64,000 nt of DNA, from positions 2,170,001 to 2,234,000 of the forward strand of contig JASISA010000041.1 in the NCBI GenBank assembly GCA_031771865.1. The letters run 5' to 3'. Positions 40,933 to 52,525 of the stretch are shown piece after piece. The notes below the pieces were generated by a model. That model saw only the letters and a list, made by a program, of their open reading frames with translations. It had not been told where the DNA came from and made no database searches. Source of the DNA: Nothophaeocryptopus gaeumannii. Taxonomy: Eukaryota; Ascomycota; Dothideomycetes; Mycosphaerellales; Mycosphaerellaceae. Every line of letters starts with the position of its first letter. The stretch's first letter is position 1. The position numbers were made by a program, and so were the translations under genes.

Positions 40933-41907
40933 TCAAGATGGCATATTCTCTGGCACAGGCGGCTGCTCAACCTTTTCCGCTTTGTTCGCAGCCTTCATCA
41001 AACTGCTCACCTGCCCCAGTATCCCCTCTGACCCATTCTGCAAGCCCCTCGGATCCCCGAACTTCACTTTCCCCTCGGTGAGAGCCAGATCGCCGACCCT
41101 CCCCAATGTTTGTAATTCTCGATAGATGTAACTCGTCACCACCGCCAAATCCTCCACATTGACCTCCGGATCCGCTTTGAATACATTCCTCCATACCGCA
41201 GTCGCCATTACGGCATCTCCTTGGATGAGTCCTTCATCGTAGGCGAGTTGCACGCCTCTCCACTGCGTCCATAGATCCTTTAGATTCTTATTCCGTACGC
41301 CGCGCGCGACCATGCCGTGCCAGGTTGCCATGCGGTCTTCGGCTGCGTAGAAGAAGTGGTCTAATAAATGCTGGTGCCAGTCTTTGACATATTTCTCTGG
41401 GAAACATCGCAGCCTCACAGTTAACAACCACATGTGCAGATAGAGGACTTGCGCCCAAGAATTGAATGTTACTTCTAGACTAAGTCCTCCGGATGTTTTA
41501 GGTGTGAGCCACCAGCCTTCTCCTTGGCCTAAGTGGTCGCCTGCAGCATTTTGGGGAGCGGGTTGGGGTGGCTCGGCGAGGGCTGAGGGGATGGTGTAGG
41601 AGCATTGGCGGGAGCATTCGAGGAAGAGGTCTTCGGTGGTGCCGTAGGCAATGTAAGGTTCTGTTGTGCTGCGTAAGGCATTATTGGCACGAAGGGAGGA
41701 CGCGAGATTCGTTATCGGCGAGGATTCGATTGAGGTTTCGTAGTCTTTCACCGTGGGCGGGCGGCGCGGCGGGTTTGGATCACCTTGTGCACAGCGGGTA
41801 GTTGTGGATGTAAGTGTTCGAAGAGGCGTGATACGTCGGGTCGTGAGTTGGCGGGCTGGTTGCCGCATCGCCCGTAGACAGGATGTGCAGATGGTGTTGT
41901 TGGCCAT
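40933..41907 (-). CDS. CBP3: Ubiquinol-cytochrome c chaperone CBP3, mitochondrial
   Basis: Intronless, 324 residues. CBP3, with CBP6, binds the mitochondrial ribosome and newly made cytochrome b and starts assembly of respiratory complex III. The N-terminus is rich in Arg, Ser and Thr with few acidic residues (RQLTTRRITPLRTLTSTTTR), a mitochondrial presequence. The conserved chaperone domain is seen in FNSWAQVLYLHMWLLTVRLRCFPEKYVKDWHQHLLDHFFYAAEDRM (described by its key Trp, Leu-Arg and His residues), followed by the paired helices with NKNLKDLWTQWRG and DEGLIQGDAVMATAVWRNVF. Fits the Ubiq_cyt_C_chap family in length and order. Confidence 0.9.
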   Translation of the reverse strand: MANNTICTSCLRAMRQPARQLTTRRITPLRTLTSTTTRCAQGDPNPPRRPPTVKDYETSIESSPITNLASSLRANNALRSTTEPYIAYGTTEDLFLECSRQCSYTIPSALAEPPQPAPQNAAGDHLGQGEGWWLTPKTSGGLSLEVTFNSWAQVLYLHMWLLTVRLRCFPEKYVKDWHQHLLDHFFYAAEDRMATWHGMVARGVRNKNLKDLWTQWRGVQLAYDEGLIQGDAVMATAVWRNVFKADPEVNVEDLAVVTSYIYRELQTLGRVGDLALTEGKVKFGDPRGLQNGSEGILGQVSSLMKAANKAEKVEQPPVPENMPS

Positions 41908-43976
41908 TGTGGCTGATGGTGTTTGCGGTGATATGGCAGAGGTCTAATGGATTTCATGTGAAGATCGAGAGAAGCAGCCAATCCATGACCTCAAGACTTT
42001 CTGGACGCACGGGCCAGCACCAAAGCCGCAGGGATTCGCGGAAGTGAGTGACTAAGCCCAAACATTGCGTTCACAGACACAAACAAACACCGACAAAAAC
42101 AACCAGAAACAACAACAACCATCAAGATCTCATCGATATACGAACTAATATACATTTCTGCGCGATCTCTCAAGAGAAGACATAGCATGAATGTTTAAGC
42201 GCTCTTTTGCCACAACGGTTCTCACGACAAGCTACTTTGCACGGATACGGACTGCCTCCATTGTAAACATCTCTCCTGGCACCTGGTACGGCATCTCGGA
42301 AGTCCATCAGCGAGATTGCGCATCGCCCTTGCCATGACCACCGTAGCTGCGATGGTACGCTGAGAAATCTTCGCGGCTCTGCAGCCACGTCCTCATGTTC
42401 GCGTTCGGAGCCTGTACCGGCTACACAAGATGTCAGCAAAGATTCCTAGGCGCTTGTCAATCGACTCACTCGAAGAGCTGGCTGCTGCAAAATAGCAGGT
42501 GCGCTGCTCGTACGCCTTTGAGCATACTTCCAAGCGATTTCATGAGATTCGTCAATGGATTTCCCTTGATCGAAGGTGCCTGATAGATATTCGCTCTGAC
42601 TATGCTCTGGCTGCTTCTTGGCGCTGACGGGGTCCCCTGGTGCTCCGACGTTGACAACCTCTTTGAATGGGAACTGAGAACCGATGCCGATCAGGGCACT
42701 ATCATGGAATCAATATACGCTAGCTTCGCGCGACAATGCTTCTACCTTGGATCCTGGGCTTCAGCATGAAATCCATTCTTGCAAAGCTCAGAGCACCGAT
42801 GCGTGGGAAACATGGTTCAAGTAGTAGATGGCGCTAAGCCTGAAGTGGTAATCCCAAGGTCTTCACAGAGGAGACAGTTGCAAGCAACGAAACGATTGCG
42901 GTGAACAGCTGTCACTCAAATGAATCACATACTCAAGACGAGCGTTCGAATGGGCATTTATATTACCAACAGCAGAGGTGAAGGACTGCCTTCTTCGCGG
43001 TGCGAATCTGCGATGAAAGGGCTTGTCGCAAGCTGCCGTTACAGAAGACAACAAGTCTCGACAATGCAGACGCATCCGCGCAAAAGCTTGATCAGCCTTA
43101 GCCAATGGCAAGACATACAGCCAGCGCCAAGCAATATGGCCAAGATCACAGCCCCGGGTTGTTTGGTAGGCCAAGTCTTTGGTACAGATTGCGCACACGG
43201 GGCGCATGCTTGGACCGATGCGACCCTCACCGCAAGCGGAGTGGTCGGCACTTTCACCAATCCCGCACAGGACCGTCTCCAAGCGGGCTCATCAGCAGAG
43301 ACGTCCCAAGACACGCAGCTGACTTCCGGCACTAGCTCTGGGACTCGTGCTACGACTGATCAGGCGCGGAAGCATGACATCGCTAACAGTTCAACGCAAT
43401 TCATATTGAACGATCTTAGACGCCGCTAAGTCCATTGCAAAAGACGGAAATGGTGAGACCTGAGCACTCGGGCCTAAGAGGATCATGCAGATCTTGTAGC
43501 TGACGACGATGCAGAATTGTTGTTCTATTCAAGTCCCTTTCCCTTAGCTTTGGTACTTACTTGTTGAACTACTTCCGTCCTTGCCACAATTCGATTCTTA
43601 CCTAGGCCAATGCATTTACCTCGTCGGGTTGGCTGACTTTGAGGCATGGCTTCTGTTCTGGAAAAGCCAATGAACCATCTTGCCGTGGCTTTTAGGAGAG
43701 CCTCAGAAATGACACTTCGTACACGCATTGGTTTCGGTTTCGCCTTCACAATCTGACTGACGCGAAGACATTTGGCTGAAATTTTTCATTCTGCCAAGTT
43801 CTCAAGATGCTCTTCGAGCCCAATTCTCATTTCGTCTCGTAGCGACTGGCTGGGTATCTTATATCTTCATCATCTCATACAAACGCATATAACCCATTGC
43901 CATATATACACCCCTTTACCAACCATCTCCCTTTCAAACGCCACGCTTCCCATCAAGAGCCCACAAAACATCCATA
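41908..43976. other. Gene-poor stretch between CBP3 and the lectin-like gene
   Basis: No supported gene. The longest frame, 42920-43429 on the plus strand (169 codons), ends in a Thr/Ser/Gln-rich tail and has no recognisable domain; it might be a small hypothetical gene but could be chance. The rest holds short overlapping frames. Confidence 0.35.
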
Positions 43977-45779
43977 TCAATTCGGTATATCAATATTCAC
44001 ACTGCTCCACTGCCCCGCCACCAAATCCCTCGTATACTCACTGATATCCGTCCCATTCGTCTGATAAAACACCACCAAATCACTGCCTCCACTTATCCTC
44101 GGTATCGCACTCACACTCAAATGCGTTCCTGGCAGACCAGGCTCGCCTTGGACGGTGAAGGTATCGGATTGGACTATGGAGGTGTTTTCGGCGGCCCAGG
44201 AAATGTTGTATCCGTTGAACATGAGGTTGGATTCCATTTGGGCGTAGAAGTAGTTGGTATAGCCGAGAGAGGAGGAGGGTTGGACATTATTGATTGCGAT
44301 TGATGCTGGTGGGGATGTTAGTTATGGATTCACTGGGGTTTCGTGAATATGATACTCACAATTCGTCCATTCGTTGATCGGGTGCGTGGTGGAGTTCGTG
44401 GTATTCGTGTTGGTGTCCTTCCAGTAAAACTCGACACTGTTCTGCAGATTCACGAACATTACGTATGTGACCGTCCCAGGTCCCCAACTGTAACAACCAA
44501 CACCCGCGTGTCCGTTCTTGTTCGGCCAAGTCTGCTGGTGCTGCCAAGTCGTATCGCCATCTCTCCAACCCAGTTGTTGGAATGTTGTATTGTCTGAAGC
44601 GTACCACATATGCATGCCGACTTCAGTGCTCCCGTTCGCAGATGGACCTTCATTTGGCAATGGAGTGTGAGTGTAGTCGCTATCGCCATAATCGTTTCCG
44701 TAATAACAAGCTTGCATGCCCACCATATCGGCGTCCAATGCTTTGAGGTTCATCTGATTGATTGGTCCGTCAACCCAAACATTCGTTGTGTTGCTGTTGG
44801 TCCGCTGTTTGATGATGTTGTTCTGGTCAATGTAGAAAATGTGCCATGTGCTTGATTCGTTCAAGACATAGGCGACTGCAGATAGAGGCGTATTGTTCTT
44901 CGCATCTTGTGCCACGACCGCCGAAAAGTCTCCGCCGGCCCACTCTCCAGTGTTGCTCAGCTGCTCCCATCGGATATCGCCGTTCCAGTGTTGGAAGTAC
45001 ATCACCAAACTCCCTTGAGTACCGTCTTGCAGATCCCGTGAAAAGGACTGAGAAGCCAAGGCGATACCTGACCCGTTGAAAGCTCCTGATGTGGAATAAT
45101 ATTGGGGATTGATAGCGCCTCCTATTAGGTAATGTGTGTTCACTTCATCGGATGTGGTCGAAGAAGAATTTGATCTTATGCATGGATTAGCGACGACGTG
45201 GATCGCATTCCAAGCCTCAATACTTACGACTTCTTAGTACCCAATCCAACACCTAGCCCTACTCCTAAAGCTATCGCCAATATGACGACTGCAGCAATGA
45301 TGATCCAGAACCAGAGCGCTGCTATGCCACATACTCGCTTTCGCCTGGGCTTTTCTTGTGCCGGATGTTGGTACTCAGCGGGGACAACAGGAGGAATGAC
45401 AACCTCTTTCTCCTCGTTATCTCTTTGATATGCTTCCGGCATGGGCGAGACTAGCTCCGTAGGCGAGAACGGTCGACCCTTGTCCGAGAGTCTGTGGCCA
45501 AGATGCGCATCATCTTGTGGGGTTTGCCCGTATCGTGGTATCCCATGATCGTCGCCTTCGAAGTTCTGAAACTGTTGGTAGGGCGGTGATGCATTACTTC
45601 GATCTTGATTAGTCTACTTCCTTCACATACAACATCGAGCGATGGCCATGCACCGAGAACTGTGCTTGTGCAGAAGAATGAACCTACAAATGCTCTGTGA
45701 ATCGCGGCGTCCCAGGCGGCTGAGGTGTGTCGGAGAATCTAGGCGGAGGCGATTCAAATCTTTGCGGTGGAGAGTCCAT
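43977..45779 (-). CDS. Type II membrane-anchored beta-propeller protein, fucose-specific-lectin-like
   Basis: Four exons, 45688-45779, 45228-45596, 44360-45174 and 43977-44305, all in phase, giving 534 residues. The N-terminal cytosolic part (about 120 residues) is Pro/Gln-rich, starting MDSPPQRFESPPP. It ends in basic KPRRKR, then one helix, LWFWIIIAAVVILAIALGVGLG (about residues 125-150). The outer part has repeated blade-like units with aromatic pairs such as VMYFQHWNGDIRWEQLS, WHIFYIDQNNIIKQRT, MHMWYASDNTTFQQLGW and VVFYQTNGTDISEYTR, as in the fungal fucose-specific lectin family. Many N-x-S/T sites suggest glycosylation. It would sit at the cell surface; sugar specificity is not determinable. 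Confidence 0.78.
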
Positions 45780-47059
45780 GGTGATGATAGAACAAGAAAA
45801 ATGAGGTCCGGCCTCGGGTATCGCAGAGCAATCCTACTCTGCTGAACAGTACAACAATCAGACCCAGGAACGTGGGACTATGTGTTTCAGAACGAAACGG
45901 CCAAAAGAGGTTCAAGAAAGAGTGCGAGCGAGAGTCACCCACCTTTAGTAACCACACCCGGCTGACAGTCGTATATTGAGCCGTCGTGCAGCCGCCCCTA
46001 GCGGCGGTGTTTGGTTGCCATACCGAGCCTTACGGGGTATACTTGCTGCGGACTTGAAGTATAGGGCATCCAAATTGGCAACGAGATTCCGGATCACCCT
46101 TCAGGGCCGATGGCGCAGCGAATCAAGAACCATAATGCGGCTGCAAGGGCTTCTATAGCGCTGATGTGATGCCAGGCGTGCAGTACTTGGCATGAAGCTT
46201 CTCTGCGGGGATGGGCGAGACCGCACTGTAGCGCGGCCGGGCTGAAACATCCTTTGATGTACAGCGCCATGGAGCCGTACGGAGTAAGTAGGATGCCGAA
46301 AGAATGGTCCGCATCGCAGCACAGCCTCCAGTTGATGCTGTCATGGCGTCGCTGTCATGGCATTTGGCTTTGGAATTGTCGTGCAAAGGCGTTCGTGATG
46401 CAGACAGGACGGGAGGTCTGTGCAAGTGAAGAATTGGGACGAGACGCATCGTATGCAGCACAGATTAGCATGCGTCCGATGTCTACCAAAGCCCATGATT
46501 CCGGATATGAACGACCGGCTGATATCGGAGCAGTAGAGATACTCGGCGTTGCTCGCTTCGCATTGTCATCTATTGCAAACATGCTCGCGTGTTCTGTTGG
46601 TGCGCTCCGAGCAGTGCAGATCTGTGGACGGCGTGAAGTGTGCGAACCGGGGTCTCGTTTGTTCTTTGTAAGAGCCGAGGTGTCACGCTGCTTGCAGAAG
46701 ATCTGCAGAAAGCTGAAGGAAAGTTCGACGTGAGATTCGCTGCTTCAGCCGCAGTACATGCCGCTTATGCAGTCTGGTGTCCGGTCGAGCGGCCAGCGAG
46801 GTGTTGCATATATGGAATCGGTGCAGCAACACACTCGGTCGGAAGGGGCGGGACTGTGTTGGGGATGAATGCGTTGAAAGAAAAATGGACGATGGAGAGT
46901 CGTGAAGGAAGAGGGAACGGGAAGGGAGATCGACCGGCAAAAGATGCCCAAGCTCAACTCCGCGGCTTGGCAATCACGTGTCGTGAAAGTCTATCCGAGC
47001 TATTTCTGGCCACTGCGATCAAACAACATACGACAGCCACCTGGAATGCCAAAGATGAG
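45780..47059. promoter_or_regulatory. Divergent region between the lectin-like gene and CEM1
   Basis: Both genes start outward. The CEM1 frame is open upstream to about 46640, but the extra sequence lacks family resemblance. No other gene is recognised. Confidence 0.45.
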
Positions 47060-48454
47060 ATGCGGAGAGTCGTGTTGACCGGTCTGGGAGCAGTCACGCC
47101 TCTCGCAGCCGGCATCAAGCAGACATGGCGACGTCTACTCGACTCTCATACCGGCATTGTCTCCACGGCCTCAAGGGGCGCCCAATTTGGGGCTCTTCCC
47201 AGTCGCGTTGCTGGCCTGGTCCCGCTTGGAAGTCGAGATGATGGACGATGGCAAGCCAAAGACTGGCTACCGGCGAGCGAAGAAAGGCAGATGGCTCTAT
47301 TTGCGCAGTATGCCATAGCGTCAGCCCACGAAGCACTTGAAGATGCTGGCTGGCACCCAACCAAGGACGAAGACCTGGAAGCTACGGGAGTGACGATAGG
47401 CTCTGGCATAGGCAACTTGGATGAGGCATACAATACTTCCATCGCCTTTCATCAATCTGGTTACAAGAAGGTGTCTCCCCTCTTTGTCCCCAGATTGCTC
47501 ATCAACCTGGCTGCTGGCCATGTCTCCATTCGATATGGGTTCAAGGGACCGAATCATGCTGCGACCACCGCCTGTACCACTGGCCTACATGCTATAGGTG
47601 ATGCTTCGCGCATGATTGCATTTGGCGATGCGGATGTCATGGTAGCTGGTGGATCCGAGTCCTGCATCCACCCACTTGCCATCGCAGGCTTCGCTCGTGC
47701 TCGTAGTCTGGCCACAGACTGGAATGACGATCCCGCAGCATCTTCTAGACCTTTTGATAGAGACCGAGCTGGCTTCGTGATCGGAGAAGGAGCAGGCGTG
47801 GTCATATTGGAGGTACTTATTCGTCGCTCGCCGCCTTCCGTGGAATACTAACCATCGACCAGGAACTCGAGCATGCCAAGGCGCGCAATGCGAAGATCTA
47901 TGCAGAGATCAAAGGCTACGGCTTGTCTTCGGATGCCTATCATATGACTGCACCCAAGGAAGATGGCGCTGGCGCGTATTTGGCTATGAAGCAAGCTCTG
48001 AAGCATGCGCAGATCAAGCCCGCAGACATCGACTATGTGAACGCCCACGCGACTTCCACCAAGCTAGGGGACGCTGCTGAGAACCATGCGATCAAGCACC
48101 TACTTCTGGGGCAAGATGGGAAACAGGACGCTTCCCAGATCAACGTCTCTGGCACAAAAGGTGCCATTGGACATTTGCTTGGCGCAGCGGGCGCCGTTGA
48201 AGCCATCTTCACCATCCTTGCGCTCCACCATGTACGTGTCCACCTTGGAGTGGAATTGAGTGCACCTACTGACACTAAAGCAGAACGTCCTGCCACCGAC
48301 TCTGAATCTTGATAACGCAGGTGATCCTCCGGAAGCGTTCAACTGCAACTACGTTGCCAAGACAGCTCAAGATCATACTGTGAACGCGGCATTGACCAAC
48401 AGCTTCGGCTTCGGTGGCACGAACGCAAGTCTGTGTGTTGCCAAATTGAAGTGA
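47060..48454 (+). CDS. CEM1: Mitochondrial 3-oxoacyl-[acyl-carrier-protein] synthase (beta-ketoacyl synthase)
   Basis: Three exons, 47060-47812, 47863-48231 and 48281-48454, giving 431 residues. It condenses malonyl-ACP with acyl-ACP in type II fatty acid synthesis in mitochondria, which supplies octanoate for lipoate. It starts at MRRVVLTGLGAVTPL, the usual start of the family. Active-site residues are C172 in TACTTGLHAIGDA, H313 in NAHATSTKLGD, K350 and H355 in SGTKGAIGHLLGAAG, and the end has NSFGFGGTNAS. The introns are short, and each junction restores conserved text (VVILE|ELEHAKA and LHH|QNVLPPTLNLD). An import signal is not obvious at the chosen start; in-frame upstream codons could provide one. 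Confidence 0.93.
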
Positions 48455-48670
48455 GAAGCTGAACGTCGTCAAGTTTACCTAATTGCGATATCAAACAGTA
48501 CCCCGCAGCGCGCGTGGGGTCTGAAGCTGGCGAGACGTCGGCCATTATCAGCACAGCAATGAGAAGGTCTTCCCCTGGTATAACATCTCGCTTAGCCATA
48601 CTCAAGACTTGACTTCACCTCACTGTCGACTGAATCTACCAGGCCATCGACCGGCCAGCTGTTGTCAGCC

Positions 48671-49993
48671 ATGGACTCCGACGTCGACCGACGGCCAATG
48701 CTAGCCAAGCTCAAAGCCCAAGCCGACTACTACCACAAGCAAATACCATGGATTCGCCGCTTGCCAGGCCCCGCCGTAGCCATTATCCTTTTACTCGTGG
48801 CAGTCCAAATTGTAATCTGGATAGCAGTCGGCATAGTCCTGCACTTCCACACAGCCCTCATATCCACCGCCGTGCTCTCCTATACCCTCGGCCTCCGCCA
48901 CGCCCTCGACGCAGACCACATCTCCGCCATCGACCTCATGACCCGCCGCCTCGTAGCCTCCGGCCAAAGACCCGTCACAGTCGGAACTTTCTTCTCCTTG
49001 GGACACAGCACAATCGTTATCGTAACCTCCATCGTCGTAGCAGCCTCCTCAGCAGCCATACAAAAGAAATTCTCTGGCTTCGAACAGATAGGAGGGATCA
49101 TAGGTTCTTCCGTCTCAGCTGCTTTCCTCATCCTCCTAGGGATCATGAATGGGTTTATTTTATACAAACTCTGCACTGCGTTACAACGCGCCATCTCCTC
49201 CCCCATCGGTCACGAAAACACCCTCGATTTCAATTTCAACGGGGCAGGATGCATGACGCTCCTCCTCCGCCGCACTTTCCGCCTCATCGACCGTCCCTGG
49301 AAAATGTATCCCCTAGGCGTCCTCTTCGGTCTCGGCTTCGACACATCCTCCGAAATCGCCCTCTTGGGAATCTCATCTATCCAAGCCGCGCAAGGAACCT
49401 CCATCTGGCTCATCCTCATCTTCCCAATCCTCTTCACTTCCGGAATGTGTCTCCTCGACACTTTCGATGGAGCAGCCATGATGTCGCTATACACATCCGC
49501 AAGGTTGGCGAAAGATACCATCGCGGTATTGTATTATCAATGTGTGCTTACGGCTGTGACGGTCATTGTTGCAGTGACAATCGGTGTCATCCAACTCTTG
49601 ACCTTGATACATAATGTCCGCCCGGACCTTAGCGGGGGGTTTTGGGATGGTGTGGATGTTGCGGGTGACAACTACGATATCATCGGAGGAAGTATTTGTG
49701 GGAGTTTTGTCGTTTTTGGGATTTTGGCTGTTGTGCTGTATAAACCTTGGAGGAGGCAGGTCGATCGCAAGAGGCGTGAGATGCATCTGGGTGGGTGTGA
49801 GGGGACGGATGATGAAGGCGCGGGGAGTACGACTTTGGGTGAAGTGGAGGTTTTGGGTGAGCAAAGAAGTCAGGCTGAGTTGATTGATACGAGCGAAGGG
49901 CCGGTTGGTAAGGCGGATGGCGGGAAGAAGGGTAATGTGAATACTGATGTAAGGGCGGTCGAGGAGAGCTCGATCGGTGCCGGACCTTCATAA
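48671..49993 (+). CDS. nic1: Nickel/cobalt transporter (NiCoT family, Nic1-like)
   Basis: Intronless, 440 residues from ATG at 48671. High-affinity nickel uptake at the plasma membrane, which supplies urease in fungi. The signature RHALDADHISAID is at residues 76-88 in the second helix, followed by GTFFSLGHSTIVI, GVLFGLGFDTSSEIALLG and LFTSGMCLLDTFDGAAM, which are the other conserved NiCoT blocks. Hydrophobic segments fit eight helices. A cytosolic hydrophilic tail of about 75 residues follows the last helix. It begins 216 bases after CEM1 on the same strand; nothing indicates a joint function. Confidence 0.95.
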   Translation: MDSDVDRRPMLAKLKAQADYYHKQIPWIRRLPGPAVAIILLLVAVQIVIWIAVGIVLHFHTALISTAVLSYTLGLRHALDADHISAIDLMTRRLVASGQRPVTVGTFFSLGHSTIVIVTSIVVAASSAAIQKKFSGFEQIGGIIGSSVSAAFLILLGIMNGFILYKLCTALQRAISSPIGHENTLDFNFNGAGCMTLLLRRTFRLIDRPWKMYPLGVLFGLGFDTSSEIALLGISSIQAAQGTSIWLILIFPILFTSGMCLLDTFDGAAMMSLYTSARLAKDTIAVLYYQCVLTAVTVIVAVTIGVIQLLTLIHNVRPDLSGGFWDGVDVAGDNYDIIGGSICGSFVVFGILAVVLYKPWRRQVDRKRREMHLGGCEGTDDEGAGSTTLGEVEVLGEQRSQAELIDTSEGPVGKADGGKKGNVNTDVRAVEESSIGAGPS

Positions 49994-50473
49994 AACGATA
50001 AAGGGGATGAGAGAGTCAAGTTTCTTTCAATGATGATTTTCAAAGCCCGAAAAGCCATTCCAAGCCATCGAGGCGATGTAATCTAAACTAGAGTGAAGTG
50101 TTGAAATAAGGATCGGTCCAACCAACAACGACTTCGAGGGCCGATTGAATGGTGGACGATCAGCTGCGTCGCTCATATCAGAAGCGACCGCTGGAGTTGT
50201 AATAGACGCCGGCAATAAATGTGCTCAGCATTGTCAAATCCCAAAATTTCCCATCTCACAAGAGGGTACTAGATTTCCACCTCTTCCATCCAAACGCCAC
50301 ATCCAAACTTTTGATTAAGCAATATCCTTCAGCGCCATTCGCATTCTTTTCCCCAAGAGGTAAGACGAATATCCTCCTTTTTCCTTCGCTAAACATCAAG
50401 GGTTTCGCAATCTATAATGTATGTCCAGATAAGTTACTCACTCTCGATCCGGTGTTACTGCTCCTCATAACGA
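49994..50473. other. Short convergent intergenic region
   Basis: Lies between the ends of the nickel transporter gene and the Ecl1-type gene. No gene recognised. Confidence 0.4.
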
Positions 50474-51673
50474 CTAGTCTTCTTTGGGAGGAGCCTTCAT
50501 AGCTTCATGGCTGAACAGATGTTTCACACTTGTACTTGTCTTCCTGCCCTCTTCATATCTCCCTCGAGAGGATGTTCTGCTCTTTGTGGGTCTCTTTTCA
50601 TACGATATGTCCCCAGCCTCTGCTACCCTGAAAGAAGTCAAGGTACTCGCACTGCTCTTCATACTCGCGTCCTTCAATAGCTGGGTTGGACTCGCGTCGG
50701 TCATGTTTGGGTGTGGTATCACCAACTCAATACTCTTGGTGGAGAAGCTCGTATGGAAGGGGTTGTGTCTCAGAGGTAATTGACGATACGACGCATTCGA
50801 TGCGACGGTCCCATACGAGGAGCTTGGCGAATGTATAAGAGAGGGTAGGTTCGTAGTGCTATCTCCTCCAGTGCCAGTCGTGGAAGCGTGGTTCACGCGA
50901 GGTCTGGTGGGCCGTTGAGGTGCGTGGAAGGCAGAGTAGTCGGAGTGGAATTGTTCGAGGTAGTGAGTTGCGTCGCTGTCTCTTCGCTGACTGCTATCTG
51001 AACCGTCTATGGAAAGACGATGAGAGTCTGAGTCGGAAAGAGAGAGGTCTGAGAAAGCCGTGGACATGGGTCGGAGAACGGTGGGCGAACGTTGAGTTAC
51101 GATCTCGGGGACGGGAGCGTCGAAGTAGGAGGCTGTGTTGGCCATGGGCGGCGGTGAGTTTATTGATTGTTGTATGAGCTGTAGGGAAGCTGGGCGTGAG
51201 TCCCGTCTTCGGCAGCTGTTGTGTGATCGACGTTAGCATTGAAAGACCCTGACAACTTAATGTCAAGACTTTGTCCATTGGTAGACTTACGCTTCTGAGC
51301 AATACAAGATCGACGACTGTGGAGTGACGATCTGTTTTTCGCACGTCGCGCTGATCGTCCATTAGTAAGATCCAACACCACCCGCAAGTACGTGTAATGC
51401 TCACCAGAACTGAAGGAAGCTCTCCATGCCGATAGCCTCGTCCTCCTCCGCTTTCACACCGCCCTCATCAGAAGCACCGACCTTCTTGCTCCAGCCAGGG
51501 CCAGCAGCTTTGCTGGGCGAGAGATGTGCCTGCCCAGAAGAGTGTGAATGCTGGTGTCCATGATTATAGCTCTTTCTGCTAGTCAATGGCGGCGGCTTGC
51601 TCGGACGCGCATGCGGCGGCAACAACTTTCGGCCCTGAGAGAGTTGCCGAGCATGGTGTCGCTGGTGGCTCAT
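50474..51673 (-). CDS. Ecl1-type zinc-binding protein (lifespan/stress regulator family)
   Basis: Three exons, 51405-51673, 51291-51350 and 50474-51215, giving 356 residues; the 60-base middle exon carries most of the domain. The join reads ESFLQFCATCEKQ and ILYCSEACRRRD, with the metal-binding pattern C90-x2-C93 ... C107-x3-C111. This is the hallmark of the Ecl1 family, whose yeast members extend chronological lifespan and respond to nutrient or zinc limitation. The N-terminus is His/Ser/Lys-rich and the 240-residue C-terminus is Ser/Thr-rich and disordered, so the protein is much longer than yeast Ecl1 (about 80 residues), as usual in filamentous fungi. Location and target are inferred only. 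Confidence 0.85.
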
Positions 51674-52450
51674 TTGAGCAGTGGGATGCGAGTTCCCGCA
51701 GCTAGACAGTAGATAGCAGACGGAACGAAGGAGCGGTCCCGTCTCCGACGTGCCACTGAAACCGTCTCTGCGCGACTTATCGATGACTTGGCGTATGAGG
51801 TTTGAGCGATTTGGGGTCCCTCTGCTTTGCCTCTACGCCTGCAGGAACAGACAAGCGGTGACAGCGAAGCAGGCCGAATGGGGTTGTAAGCCGGAGGAGC
51901 TTTGATCGAGGTGTGCGGCTTATTGTCTGAATAAACGAATGTCTGGTCTGTCTGCAGCATGGGCAAGAGTCAGGTCAGCAAATTGGTCGAGGGTTAGTAG
52001 TGTACTCCAGGTAGTACTTGTATCAGCAAACATACCAATGTGCAGTGGCACTAACTGACGGACTGGCGGGTGTGCCTGTGTTATGACTATGACGCCCCGC
52101 CAATATACTCTAATACTCGGACCGCTGGCGCTGAGATAAGGATAAGGATGATAAGCTCAAGGAAGGTTGGTCGAGTGAGCGAGGTGCGAGGTGTTGGTAA
52201 ATAGTGATAATGAGGAACAAAGAAGTGAGTCGCATGTAAGAAAGCGAACGCCGGTAATGTTAATTCTAGCCTCTGATGACCCACTCATTGCTGCCTTTCA
52301 AGTGGATCTTGGCTGCTATGCGCGTGCTGCCGTGGTTCGTCGACGACGGTGCTTTCTGCGGCATCCTGGCAATGGGCGGTACGAGAGCAGTGACTCCAGT
52401 GAGCACGTCGTCGTGCACGTCCACCACCGTTGTGGACACATTCGCGCCAG

Positions 52451-52475
52451 GCGGTTGGCGGTTGGCGGTTGGCGG
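52451..52475. repeat. Tandem GCGGTTG repeat
   Basis: Three perfect 7-base units and part of a fourth, in the gene-poor stretch. It holds all local frames open, which explains some of the overlapping open frames seen there. Confidence 0.85.
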
Positions 52476-52505
52476 GTGAGCTTGCCGCGCTTGAGCCAGC
52501 TCGAG

Positions 52506-52525
52506 AAAGTGAAAGTGAAAGTGAA
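52506..52525. repeat. Tandem AAAGTG repeat
   Basis: About three 6-base units, 30 bases after the GCGGTTG repeat. Confidence 0.8.

Noticed and set aside
42920..43429. 169-codon plus-strand open frame
   Set aside because: No domain and a low-complexity tail; possible but not supportable as a gene without expression data.
46640..47059. Upstream in-frame extension of CEM1
   Set aside because: It has no clear mitochondrial presequence and the family normally begins at MRRVVLTGLG; kept only as a possibility.
48748..49614. 288-codon plus-strand frame overlapping the nickel transporter
   Set aside because: It is an off-frame reading of the transporter gene, rich in Arg, His and Pro.
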